In this document: positions 1 through 6,013 of the stretch, piece by piece | Position numbering within the stretch: the stretch's first letter is position 1 | How the letters are laid out: the number at the start of each line of letters is the position of its first letter | Position numbers and translations under genes: made by a program | Notes under the pieces: model-generated | The model's database searches: none | What the model was told of the DNA's origin: nothing | The model's input: only the letters and a program-made list of their open reading frames with translations | From: a virus | DNA: 43,690 nucleotides | Reading direction: 5' to 3' (one strand) | Virus record (IMG/VR): IMGVR_UViG_3300028045_000033 | Location: 1 to 43,690 of that record

Positions 1-138
1 AGGAGACATTATGAACCTATCAAACAATCAACCAACCGAGTTCACAGTATCACGCAACATAGCACTAAGCAAGGTTAATAATAAACTTGAAACACTTATG
101 TCAGCATTATCATGTAACCTCGACTTTGAGACTATATC
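1..138. repeat. Terminal direct repeat, left copy
   Basis: Bases 1-126 match 43554-43679 exactly. The match then continues after a single missing T in the right copy (TTT here, TT there). This shows that the two ends of the window join into one circular or terminally redundant molecule. The repeat covers the ribosome binding site and first part of the first gene, not a packaging gene, which favours a circular assembly overlap over a biological terminal repeat. Confidence 0.95.
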
Positions 139-220
139 AGATCTTAAAGCTGAGTTACAAGATGTTGAGAACGAAAAAGCCTTGATTGAATCTGATAGCG
201 AAACATTTAACCAACAATAA
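11..220 (+). CDS. Small early hypothetical protein
   Basis: A 69-residue protein with an acidic, charged, probably alpha-helical C-terminal half (residues about 24-62, rich in Glu, Asp, Lys and Leu, heptad-like). It has an AAGGAG ribosome site (completed by the sequence at 43552-43558) and is the first gene behind the promoter at 43507-43535, so it heads the early operon. A second, frameshifted and truncated copy is at the right end of the window. I do not recognise the family and give no function. Confidence 0.75.
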   Translation: MNLSNNQPTEFTVSRNIALSKVNNKLETLMSALSCNLDFETISDLKAELQDVENEKALIESDSETFNQQ

Positions 221-230
221 GGAGATAACA

Positions 231-530
231 ATGAAAGCTAAATATCAATTTTGTATAGAAGTTATAATTGAGGGTGATACTGAGCAAGAAATACAAGAAA
301 CATTCGATGCTCTCAACCACGATGACTTACAAAACGAGCTACAAGAAAAAAACATAGTGGATTACCAGTTTCTTGAGGTTCTTGAAATTGATACCACCGA
401 TAAAGATGACCCAAAACCTAAAGATTGGTGTTATCGTGATATTAACACATTTGGTGTAGAGGAAAGCGAAGACAAATACTCTATTGAACATCCTGCAACC
501 GATTGGATTAAATCATATAAATGGGGTTGA
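231..530 (+). CDS. Acidic hypothetical protein
   Basis: A 99-residue, strongly acidic protein. The ATG at 231 is chosen because AAGGAG lies eight bases upstream; an in-frame GTG/TTG extension into the preceding gene has no ribosome site. The N-terminal segment (KYQFCIEVIIEGDTEQE) looks like a beta strand, turn and helix, a pattern common in small phage proteins, and Trp and Tyr cluster near the C-terminus. No family recognised. It is co-transcribed with the genes on both sides. Confidence 0.75.
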   Translation: MKAKYQFCIEVIIEGDTEQEIQETFDALNHDDLQNELQEKNIVDYQFLEVLEIDTTDKDDPKPKDWCYRDINTFGVEESEDKYSIEHPATDWIKSYKWG

Positions 531-532
531 TC

Positions 533-658
533 ATGGCATACAAAAAATCATACCAAAAAGAAATAATTAAAAACTACGAACTACGTAAAGAATTACAACG
601 CTTGCAAGATATCATTACAAAGTTGGTATCCTGTGGCAAAGGAGATAACAATGAATAA
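533..658 (+). CDS. 41-residue helical protein, copy 1 of a duplicated gene
   Basis: Reads MAYKKSYQKEIIKNYELRK and then ELQRLQDIITKLVSCGKGDNNE: basic N-terminus, amphipathic central helix with leucine spacing that suggests dimerisation, one Cys. Its stop overlaps the start of the next gene, whose ribosome site lies within its last codons. The second copy at 943-1068 differs at only four residues. The reading frame is preserved in both copies and most changes are conservative, which supports real coding. Function unknown. Confidence 0.6.
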   Translation: MAYKKSYQKEIIKNYELRKELQRLQDIITKLVSCGKGDNNE

Positions 659-660
659 TA
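533..660 (+). repeat. 128-bp direct repeat, copy A
   Basis: This segment and 943-1070 are identical at 122 of 128 positions. Each copy contains a complete 41-codon gene plus the ribosome site and first codons of the next gene. The intervening gene (651-941) is therefore bounded by the repeat. Confidence 0.95.
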
Positions 661-941
661 TAAAATGGTATAAAGATTGTCTAATAAATGCCAAAGCATA
701 CGAAAAAAGATTAAGGGATGCTTTAAATATTGAAGTGGATAAGTTAAATAGAGTTGCATACGAAAATGATTTTTCTGAGTTTCAAATAATGTGTGCTGAA
801 AAAGAAGGAAAAGAATATTATTCGGATAAATACAAAAGAAAATTATTCGAAGCAAAGTTTGTTAACAAGTATAAAAAGTACCTATACTTTTTCATAGTAT
901 GGGTACTTTTTATAGTGTTAATAACCCATCTAGGGAAATAA
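651..941 (+). CDS. Membrane-anchored hypothetical protein
   Basis: A 96-residue protein: a charged, helical N-terminal domain (residues 1-70, with many Lys, Glu and Tyr) and one hydrophobic C-terminal segment (about residues 77-93, KYLYFFIVWVLFIVLIT) that should span the inner membrane as a tail anchor. ATG 651 is chosen over an in-frame GTG at 633 because GGAG lies six to nine bases upstream. The gene sits between the two copies of the 128-bp repeat, so it looks like an inserted or deletable unit. Early expression and membrane location would fit host takeover or exclusion, but this is inference. Confidence 0.7.
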   Translation: MNNIKWYKDCLINAKAYEKRLRDALNIEVDKLNRVAYENDFSEFQIMCAEKEGKEYYSDKYKRKLFEAKFVNKYKKYLYFFIVWVLFIVLITHLGK

Positions 942-942
942 C

Positions 943-1068
943 ATGGGTTACAAAAAATCATACCAAAAAGAAGTGATTAAAAACTACGAACTACGTAAAG
1001 AATTACAACGCTTGCAAGATATCATTACAAAGCTGGTATCCTGTGGCAAAGGAGATAACGATGAATAA
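943..1068 (+). CDS. 41-residue helical protein, copy 2 of a duplicated gene
   Basis: Same protein as the 533-658 gene with changes Ala2 to Gly, Ile11 to Val and Asn40 to Asp; the start ATG overlaps nothing and follows the preceding stop by two bases. It ends seven bases into the next gene. Presence of two nearly identical copies 410 bp apart marks a recent duplication. Confidence 0.6.
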   Translation: MGYKKSYQKEVIKNYELRKELQRLQDIITKLVSCGKGDNDE

Positions 1069-1070
1069 TA
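943..1070 (+). repeat. 128-bp direct repeat, copy B
   Basis: Second copy of the segment at 533-660 (122 of 128 identical). Recombination between the copies would remove exactly 410 bp, deleting the membrane-protein gene and one copy of the small gene without disturbing any other reading frame. Confidence 0.95.
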
Positions 1071-1255
1071 AACTAGAAACAGTGTGTTGTGTATGCAACA
1101 AAGTAAGACTCGCAAACGGCACTTGGAAACATAAATACTATAGCAAATGGTATATGGCTAAAATATGGCTCAGTCATGGCTACTGTCCAGAATGCTATAT
1201 ACCAGCAATGCAAAAAATACATGAGTGGGCAAAGTCACTTAAGGAGCAATCATGA
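1061..1255 (+). CDS. Small zinc-binding protein
   Basis: A 64-residue protein with Cys pairs CCVC (about residues 8-11) and CPEC (about residues 46-49), separated by an aromatic, basic segment. This is a zinc-ribbon or treble-clef-like arrangement, probably binding nucleic acid or protein. ATG 1061 has GGAG seven bases upstream; an in-frame GTG at 1043 has no such site. It overlaps the next gene by four bases (ATGA). No specific family recognised. Confidence 0.7.
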   Translation: MNNKLETVCCVCNKVRLANGTWKHKYYSKWYMAKIWLSHGYCPECYIPAMQKIHEWAKSLKEQS

Positions 1256-1524
1256 CAACATTTAACAATGCATGCCTATTTTTAACGGACTTTTTGTTTA
1301 AGACCCTTACAAATTTCCAGCGATTTGTATTAATATCACTTGTTTGTGGCATAGTACTATCTGCTATAGCCATCGGTATGAGCAAAGGTGTTGTCCGTAT
1401 CGACAATGACACGATGTTGGAACCAGTGGTGTTGACAACGGAAACAAAGATACATTACGGATTAATGGCAGTATGTATTGTATTGGTATTAGCAACGTTT
1501 GTGTATCTGCTTACAGGGGGATGA
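1252..1524 (+). CDS. Two-span membrane protein
   Basis: 90 residues with two clear hydrophobic helices (about residues 24-43 and 70-88) separated by a polar loop. The size and topology resemble small holin-like or exclusion proteins, but its place in the early operon, far from the lysis cassette, makes a lysis role unlikely. It starts inside the stop of the previous gene (ATGA) with AAGGAG upstream. Function unknown. Confidence 0.7.
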   Translation: MTTFNNACLFLTDFLFKTLTNFQRFVLISLVCGIVLSAIAIGMSKGVVRIDNDTMLEPVVLTTETKIHYGLMAVCIVLVLATFVYLLTGG

Positions 1525-1526
1525 GT

Positions 1527-1769
1527 ATGTTTTTTGAAGATAAACAAAGATTGATGGAAAGTATAAAAATAATGAAGGGTGATGTATGTGCATATAATCA
1601 GCATGAAATAGGTATGATGTGTGATTGCAAATATAGAAAGAATGAATATAAGCATACACCATTCTCAGAATCTTTTTCGGGTTGTTGTGAGTTAACAAAT
1701 GTATATATATTACTTCGGAATATGAGTGATAGTGAGTATGAAACTATATTAAAAAGGGACTCAAAATGA
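1527..1769 (+). CDS. Cys-rich hypothetical protein
   Basis: 80 residues beginning MFFEDKQRL with six Cys, including a CDC and a CC pair, which may bind a metal. ATG 1527 lies six bases after AGGGGG; the in-frame ATG at 1521 is possible (it overlaps the previous stop) but would leave no spacing. It overlaps the next start by four bases. No family recognised. Confidence 0.6.
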   Translation: MFFEDKQRLMESIKIMKGDVCAYNQHEIGMMCDCKYRKNEYKHTPFSESFSGCCELTNVYILLRNMSDSEYETILKRDSK

Positions 1770-2368
1770 AACTAACTAAACAATGGCTTAAAAAACATGA
1801 TGCATGTAGTGAGGGGTATGACTGGTATCTTCAGCAAAAGGAAACCGACCTTATAAAAATATTGAAGATGCTATTAAAACAAAAACACTTTGATTGGGGA
1901 AACTGGCTCATAACAAAGAAGTTCGACAGAGTGCAAAGAATAAAATATGCCGTTTACTCAGCTAAACAAGTCCTACATATATTCGAGAAAAAATACCCAG
2001 ATGATAAAAGACCACGTAATGCTAGTAACGCAGCCATTAGATGTATTAAAAACAATACTAATAAAAACAGGTTTGATGCTAGGGATGCTGGGGCTGATGC
2101 TGGGTCTGCTGCTTGGTATGATGCTGGGTCTGGTGCTGGGTATGCCGCTTGGTCTGCTGGGTATGCTGCTAGGTCTGCTACTGGGTCTGCTACTGGGTCT
2201 GCTTTGCTTGTTTCTTTGTCTGCTAGGTCTGCTAGGTCTGCTGGGTCTGCTTTGTCTGCTGCTAGGTATGCTGGGGCTGTTAGGTCTGCTATTGAATTTA
2301 AAATACTTAAACACGGCATATCACTACTACAGAGAGCAACCAACAATAAAACCAATACAAGGGGATGA
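1766..2368 (+). CDS. Imm5-like phage protein with an Ala/Gly/Ser repeat tail
   Basis: 200 residues. The first 95 (WLKKHDACSEGYDW ... KHFDWGNWLI ... AKQVLHIFEKKYPDDKRPR) match my memory of a widespread phage family related to the Imm5 putative-immunity proteins, usually followed by an Ala-rich helical repeat and a closing KIL-type segment, which is also present here (EFKILKHGISLL). Residues about 106-176 are a low-complexity run of Ala, Gly, Ser, Tyr, Arg and Trp codons built from the near-repeats GCTGGGTCT and GCTGGGTAT. The family's biochemical role is unknown. The start overlaps the previous gene (ATGA). The repeat stays open in several frames, but only this frame is flanked by conserved sequence. 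Confidence 0.7.
   Translation: MKLTKQWLKKHDACSEGYDWYLQQKETDLIKILKMLLKQKHFDWGNWLITKKFDRVQRIKYAVYSAKQVLHIFEKKYPDDKRPRNASNAAIRCIKNNTNKNRFDARDAGADAGSAAWYDAGSGAGYAAWSAGYAARSATGSATGSALLVSLSARSARSAGSALSAARYAGAVRSAIEFKILKHGISLLQRATNNKTNTRG
2075..2295 (+). repeat. Simple-sequence repeat tract within the Imm5-like gene
   Basis: About 220 bp made of degenerate triplet combinations GCT, GGG, TCT, TAT and AGG in repeating nine- and six-base blocks, distinctly richer in G and T than its surroundings. It has no stop in two forward and two reverse frames. Such tracts expand and contract by slippage or unequal recombination. Confidence 0.85.
2326..2364 (+). repeat. 39-bp exact direct repeat, copy A
   Basis: Identical over 39 bases to 2632-2670. 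This copy covers the last codons of the Imm5-like gene and ends in the GGGG ribosome site of the next gene. The gene at 2371-2628 lies between the two copies. Confidence 0.97.
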
Positions 2369-2370
2369 AG

Positions 2371-2628
2371 ATGGACGTACTTGGATCTAAATATGTAAGA
2401 ACCAGAAAAAAACATCAATGTATGGGCTGTCTAAGGGTATTTGAAAAAGGACATAAAATGCATGTAGCCGTTTGTGTGGATGACCGCATTATGAGAACTT
2501 ATTTGTGTAGAACATGTGACATATTAATAAAAACTGATAAAGATGAAATATTTGTGGATCCGTGTGAAGGTTATTATCATGAAGGTTGTACGCGTGAATA
2601 TTTAATTGACAAAGGTATTATCAAATGA
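2371..2628 (+). CDS. Small zinc-binding protein, repeat-flanked
   Basis: 85 residues beginning MDVLGSKYVRTRKKHQC. Cys pairs CMGC (about 17-20) and CRTC (about 47-50), plus further Cys and His toward the C-terminus (CEGYYHEGC), suggest one or two zinc sites, as in small phage zinc-ribbon proteins. ATG 2371 follows GGGGA by five bases; ATG 2365 is in frame but too close to the ribosome site. The gene is bracketed by an exact 39-bp repeat, so it may be a mobile or disposable unit. Confidence 0.65.
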   Translation: MDVLGSKYVRTRKKHQCMGCLRVFEKGHKMHVAVCVDDRIMRTYLCRTCDILIKTDKDEIFVDPCEGYYHEGCTREYLIDKGIIK

Positions 2629-2631
2629 CAG

Positions 2632-2670
2632 ACTACAGAGAGCAACCAACAATAAAACCAATACAAGGGG
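2632..2670 (+). repeat. 39-bp exact direct repeat, copy B
   Basis: Second copy of 2326-2364. Here it lies between genes and supplies the AAGGGGG ribosome site of the next gene. In this copy the repeat is read by no convincing gene, which is why the start of that gene is placed after it. Confidence 0.97.
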
Positions 2671-2675
2671 GACTC

Positions 2676-2843
2676 ATGCCTGATATAGCTAAATGCAACG
2701 GCCATAAATGCCAGTCAAAACATACGTGCTACCGTTACGTAGAGAAAGACAGTTTACAACAATGGTACTTCAAACCGCGTGTTGATGGTGATAAGTGCGA
2801 GTATTATATAAAAGTCAAGATACTTGACAAGGATGACAAATGA
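2676..2843 (+). CDS. Conserved small Cys-rich phage protein
   Basis: 55 residues starting MPDIAKCNGHKCQSKHTCYRY and ending with CEYYIKVKILDKDDK. From memory this pattern (MxDIAxCxGxxCxxxxxCYRY, then WQ/WY, then CEYF) is a very common small phage protein of unknown function, probably zinc-binding. The ATG at 2676 is preferred over ATG 2625 because family members begin here and because AAGGGGG lies five bases upstream; the upstream extension is just the translated 39-bp repeat. Overlaps the next gene by four bases. Confidence 0.7.
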   Translation: MPDIAKCNGHKCQSKHTCYRYVEKDSLQQWYFKPRVDGDKCEYYIKVKILDKDDK

Positions 2844-3052
2844 AAAAACTATACTGCGAAAAATGTCGTGAGCAAATCGGGGAAATATCCAAGGGTCGCA
2901 TACGTAGAGATACTATACTCATATGCCGTGATTGTCAGGATGCCGATGAACTTGAACGATCAGCCGATAACATCAACGATGCTGTTGGTAATATTAAAGG
3001 TATGGGTGGTTTTGAAAACATATTCAATGATATTTTAAGCGGTAAGGCTTGA
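2840..3052 (+). CDS. Small zinc-ribbon protein
   Basis: 70 residues. CEKC (6-9) and CRDC (29-32) form a compact zinc ribbon with a basic hairpin between (KGRIRRDT), followed by an acidic helix and a Gly-rich end. Likely a nucleic-acid- or polymerase-contacting adaptor, but the partner is unknown. Last gene of the first operon: a new promoter begins within its final codons. Confidence 0.65.
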   Translation: MKKLYCEKCREQIGEISKGRIRRDTILICRDCQDADELERSADNINDAVGNIKGMGGFENIFNDILSGKA

Positions 3053-3077
3053 CTTTAACGAGAAAATGTGTTATAGT
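3049..3077 (+). promoter_or_regulatory. Sigma-70-type promoter for the replication operon
   Basis: TTGACT at 3049-3054 and TATAGT at 3072-3077, separated by exactly 17 bp. Predicted start near 3084, about 80 bases before the initiator gene. The -35 box overlaps the stop of the preceding gene. Confidence 0.85.
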
Positions 3078-3086
3078 ATGTATAGA

Positions 3087-3157
3087 CCTATTAAGTAGGG
3101 AGTGCTGATCGTGATCGGCTCCCATTCTTCTTACTGGGTTGCAAATAGCTTAATAGG
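3087..3157 (+). promoter_or_regulatory. Structured mRNA leader that can hide the ribosome site
   Basis: CCTATTAAG (3087-3095) is the exact reverse complement of CTTAATAGG (3149-3157), a closing stem of nine pairs plus a U-G pair. Inside it is a second hairpin, GGGAG (3098-3102) with CTCCC (3119-3123). The 3' strand of the closing stem contains most of the AGGAG ribosome site (3155-3159) for the ATG at 3166. With the stem formed, translation should be reduced. The layout is riboswitch- or thermosensor-like, but it matches no class I know. Confidence 0.55.
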
Positions 3158-3165
3158 AGTAAGCA

Positions 3166-3966
3166 ATGAGACAAGAATTAGAAATAGTTGATCTTAGGGA
3201 AAAGTACTTTAAGGTTAGCAATCAGATATTCGAGGAGAAATTAGATATATACGAAATTGGTGTATATTCTGTTTTGTGCAGATTCGCAAATAATGACAGC
3301 TCGGAATCTTTTCCAAGTATAACTAGAATACAAGAAATGTTAAAAGTTAGCAGACCGAAAATAGTAAAGACACTAAAATCATTAACTGAAAAAGGAATAA
3401 TTCATAAAAAATCTGGTAATAAAGGTTATTCAAACAGATACTATTTAATGTCACTACCTAGTAAACGAGAGTTACTAGTTAATGAGATTAACCAACCTAG
3501 TAAACCACAGTTACCACAGGTAGTTAATGAGGTTAACTCTATAAAGACTAATAATAAAAAGACTAATAATAAAGACTATACAAAAGAGAATAATATTCTA
3601 TTAGCAAATAAAGAGTTTAACTTTATAGTTGCATGGAAAGAATGGGTAGCATATAGATTATCATTAAAAAAGAAGATGACTGAAATAACTATAAATAAAC
3701 AATTAAAGATGTTATCTAAACAACCAAATGCAGTAGATGTAATTAACCAGTCAATTGAAAAGGGTTGGTCTGGTTTATTTCCTATAAAAGAGTTTAATAA
3801 TTATACACCCAAACCGCGTGAACACGACGCACGATTTAAAATACTAGGTCTACAACCTAACCAATACAACGATGCTTATGCCACAATCAAAAAGCATCAT
3901 CTACAGCCTAACCAGCTACAATCATCACTAAAGCCGTTAATGAAACGGGAGGGGTATATAAAATGA
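3166..3966 (+). CDS. Winged-helix replication initiator (O/DnaD-like)
   Basis: 266 residues. The N-terminal 90 residues are a helix-turn-helix of the phage replisome-organiser type (YEIGVYSVLCRFAN, then FPSITRIQEMLKVSRPKIVKTLKSLTEKGIIHKK). A Lys/Asn-rich linker (about 105-145) coincides with the repeat-rich, origin-like DNA. The C-terminal domain (AWKEWVAYRLSLKKKMT ... IKEFNNY) resembles the tail of phage replication proteins that recruit helicase. Its own promoter and structured leader lie upstream and the helicase gene downstream, supporting a role in origin binding and helicase loading. Start has AGGAG six bases upstream. Confidence 0.75.
   Translation: MRQELEIVDLREKYFKVSNQIFEEKLDIYEIGVYSVLCRFANNDSSESFPSITRIQEMLKVSRPKIVKTLKSLTEKGIIHKKSGNKGYSNRYYLMSLPSKRELLVNEINQPSKPQLPQVVNEVNSIKTNNKKTNNKDYTKENNILLANKEFNFIVAWKEWVAYRLSLKKKMTEITINKQLKMLSKQPNAVDVINQSIEKGWSGLFPIKEFNNYTPKPREHDARFKILGLQPNQYNDAYATIKKHHLQPNQLQSSLKPLMKREGYIK
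3478..3600. other. Candidate replication origin inside the initiator gene
   Basis: Two 15-bp dyads, GTTAATGAGATTAAC (3478-3492) and GTTAATGAGGTTAAC (3523-3537), lie 45 bp apart and are followed by two direct copies of AAGACTAATAATAAA and an AT-rich stretch to about 3600. Iteron-like repeats plus an AT-rich tract in the linker-coding part of the initiator gene is the lambda O arrangement. Sequence alone cannot prove origin use. Confidence 0.5.
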
Positions 3967-3998
3967 GTGAATGGATAAGCGTTAAGGATAGATTGCCA
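3963..3998 (+). repeat. 36-bp direct repeat at the start of DUF551 copy 1
   Basis: Matches 4277-4312 at 35 of 36 bases; the only difference is a silent C/T. The proteins diverge strongly after this segment, so the identity of the first 36 bases is more than expected from ancient paralogy and suggests recent gene conversion or recombination. Confidence 0.9.
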
Positions 3999-4163
3999 GA
4001 AAAAATGCCTTATAGATGGGAAATGGTTATTGTTCATAAAGAAAACGGTGTCATTATGGAAGCTATGTATAACACAAGGGTAGGTGAGTTTATGAAAGAT
4101 TTTAATTCATTATCTTGTAAAGTTACCCACTGGCAACCATTACCACCTCCACCAAAGGATTAA
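3963..4163 (+). CDS. DUF551 protein, copy 1
   Basis: 66 residues beginning MSEWISVKDRLPE and ending THWQPLPPPPKD, the signature ends of the DUF551 family, small phage and prophage proteins of unknown function. The middle (MVIVHKENGVIMEAMYNT) is the usual beta core. It overlaps the initiator gene by four bases with GGGAGGGG upstream. A second copy follows at 4277. Confidence 0.85.
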   Translation: MSEWISVKDRLPEKMPYRWEMVIVHKENGVIMEAMYNTRVGEFMKDFNSLSCKVTHWQPLPPPPKD

Positions 4164-4166
4164 GTT

Positions 4167-4280
4167 ATGAAGACTCTTTATGAGGAATTAAAAGAATTAA
4201 ATAAGGCAGTTGAAGATTTAAAAAATGCTTTTAGAAAAGAAATCAACAAAATATTAAAAGTTTTTGGATTTAAGTTATGA
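4167..4280 (+). CDS. 37-residue amphipathic helical protein
   Basis: Reads MKTLYEELKELNKAVEDLKN and continues AFRKEINKILKVFGFKL: a single amphipathic helix with hydrophobic residues in heptad spacing, probably a small coiled coil. It lies between the two DUF551 copies, follows AAGGAT, and its stop overlaps the next start. The sequence before its start (GGATTAAGTTATGA) is nearly repeated at its end, so the gene may have been inserted by a short duplication. Function unknown. Confidence 0.55.
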   Translation: MKTLYEELKELNKAVEDLKNAFRKEINKILKVFGFKL

Positions 4281-4480
4281 GTGAATGGATAAGTGTTAAG
4301 GATAGATTGCCAACAAATATTAAAGATGTTTTATTTTATACAGATTCAAGCTTATGTATCGAAACGGGATGGTTCGACTGTGATGACACTTTTAATTGGT
4401 TCACACATGATGACGTATATTTACAGTCGTGTGTAACCCATTGGCAACCACTACCAAAACCACCAAAGGACACACCATGA
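4277..4480 (+). CDS. DUF551 protein, copy 2
   Basis: 67 residues with the family ends MSEWISVKDRLP and THWQPLPKPPKD. The central part differs from copy 1 (VLFYTDSSLCIETGWFDC). Overlaps both neighbours by four bases. Function of the family is unknown. Confidence 0.85.
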   Translation: MSEWISVKDRLPTNIKDVLFYTDSSLCIETGWFDCDDTFNWFTHDDVYLQSCVTHWQPLPKPPKDTP

Positions 4481-5745
4481 GTCTTGACATACAGGAAATA
4501 GCCCTATTTAACATAATCAAAAAGAAGCGGTTTGAATACCTACAACCCGAACTTATCAAATACTTTACTGACATCAATAAAAAGGTGTACGAAGTTGCAT
4601 TTGAACTATGTTACCGTCGAGTAGAGATAAATGAGTCAACGATAAAAAATTGCATCAACCTCCAAAACTGGAACGATACTATCAAAAAACTAACACTTGA
4701 GCAGGCTCATAATATAAGCCGTATGGATATAATGGCTGGTACAATCAACATACCGCGTGTGTTAGAGGAGACATACTTTAATAAAAAGATGTCACAAATG
4801 TTGACCGCTTTTAGTGACAAAAAACATACGCTTGAGATCAAAAAAAAAGCCGTTATGGATATGGCAGAAACTATACTAAGTGCCGAAAAGGTCAACGATA
4901 TCCAGTACTATAAAGACATCATTACTGATATGCATGAAGCTAACAAGAAAGGTGAAAAGCCAGATTCTTACAAACGGATTATCAAGCTTGAGGATGCCAA
5001 TCTACACAAGTTATACGGTGACTTTATCTATCCTCAATACTATGGATTAGTAGCTAAATCGGGATTTTTTAAGACAACGCTACTGTTAAACCTAATACAC
5101 CACCTTGATGAGATTGGTAAGCGGTCATGTTTTTTATCATTAGAAGATACACACGAGATGATAGCAATTAAAATACTAGCTCTTAAAACGGGCATGGATA
5201 AAGATTTGATTGTCAGACAGAAATATAATAATGTTAAGTTCGATCAGGCCATTGAGGAAGCTACAAAAAACATTATTATCATGGATAAAATGCGTAACAC
5301 TAAAGAGATATACAATGATATAACAAACCTTTGTAAAACCAATGATATTGACTTCGCAGCACTCGACTACGTACAGATTATAGACCGCGATAAGGGCAAT
5401 AGCGAATACGAGACGCTAAAAGATTTTTCCAACACCTGGCTAAAATTAACAAAAGAGAATAAAATACCCATGATGCAATTGAGCCAGGTAGACAAAGCGA
5501 ACGCCCTTTCTAGCGGATTCCTTGAGTTAGGTGTCGAAAAAGGCTGTGGGGACTTCTCCAACGTTCTCAGGCATAATATAAGCCTGAACGAACCACCAAA
5601 CGGAGACATGTATGGTGTCGATGGGCAAACCAAAATCATAGCGTATTTAAACAAAGTTACATTTGGAAATAAGTGTAAAAAAGAGGTTGTATTTGAACCA
5701 AAATGTGGTAGAATATTATACGTAGGAGACTATAATGAATCTTGA
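4477..5745 (+). CDS. DnaB-like replicative helicase
   Basis: 422 residues. An N-terminal domain (about 1-110) is followed by a RecA-like domain: Walker A region YGLVAKSGFFKTTLLLNL (189-206), SLEDTHEMIAIKIL after strand 2, Walker B region DIDFAALDYVQII, and MMQLSQVDKANA, the usual LSQxxR position. It should unwind DNA at the phage fork after loading by the upstream initiator. Odd: the residue before the P-loop Lys199 is Phe198 rather than Gly, and the conserved basic residue after LSQ is Lys. ATG 4477 starts in the stop of DUF551 copy 2; the longer in-frame start lies inside that gene and lacks a ribosome site. Confidence 0.85.
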   Translation: MSLDIQEIALFNIIKKKRFEYLQPELIKYFTDINKKVYEVAFELCYRRVEINESTIKNCINLQNWNDTIKKLTLEQAHNISRMDIMAGTINIPRVLEETYFNKKMSQMLTAFSDKKHTLEIKKKAVMDMAETILSAEKVNDIQYYKDIITDMHEANKKGEKPDSYKRIIKLEDANLHKLYGDFIYPQYYGLVAKSGFFKTTLLLNLIHHLDEIGKRSCFLSLEDTHEMIAIKILALKTGMDKDLIVRQKYNNVKFDQAIEEATKNIIIMDKMRNTKEIYNDITNLCKTNDIDFAALDYVQIIDRDKGNSEYETLKDFSNTWLKLTKENKIPMMQLSQVDKANALSSGFLELGVEKGCGDFSNVLRHNISLNEPPNGDMYGVDGQTKIIAYLNKVTFGNKCKKEVVFEPKCGRILYVGDYNES

Positions 5746-6013
5746 GCAAATGAAAGACAAGTATACTGAGCTTATAACAGCCAATGATAAACACGAAACC
5801 GATATGATAGACAAGATATCGTTAAAACACGGCATGCGGTTAACCATCCACTATGTCATAAGCCTTGGTAATTATCTGGATTATCTCAGCGGAATGGGTA
5901 TTGACGATGACGGATACTTCCTAGCAAAGCATAACGAAGCATATAATATATCGACCGACTGCCAGAATAGAAGTAATGATATTTGGGATACATTGAGCGG
6001 GGTGGTGGTATGA
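5735..6013 (+). CDS. Hypothetical protein between helicase and methyltransferase
   Basis: 92 residues, helical and acidic, with no recognisable motif; the C-terminal part (FLAKHNEAYNISTDCQNRSNDIWD) is rich in Asn and Asp. AGGAG lies upstream within the end of the helicase gene, and the last codons GGGGTGGTGG supply the ribosome site for the methyltransferase. The tight coupling suggests co-expression with replication genes only. Confidence 0.7.
   Translation: MNLEQMKDKYTELITANDKHETDMIDKISLKHGMRLTIHYVISLGNYLDYLSGMGIDDDGYFLAKHNEAYNISTDCQNRSNDIWDTLSGVVV

Noticed and set aside
1947-2390. Leu/Gly-rich reading frame overlapping the Imm5-like gene, and reverse-strand Pro/Ser-rich frames there
   Set aside because: They are open only because the triplet repeats lack stops in several frames; sequence outside the repeat shows conservation-like features only in the 1766 frame.
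4484-4515. Promoter TTGACA inside the helicase gene start
   Set aside because: The TTGACA is present, but 17 bp on the sequence is TTTAAC, a poor -10.
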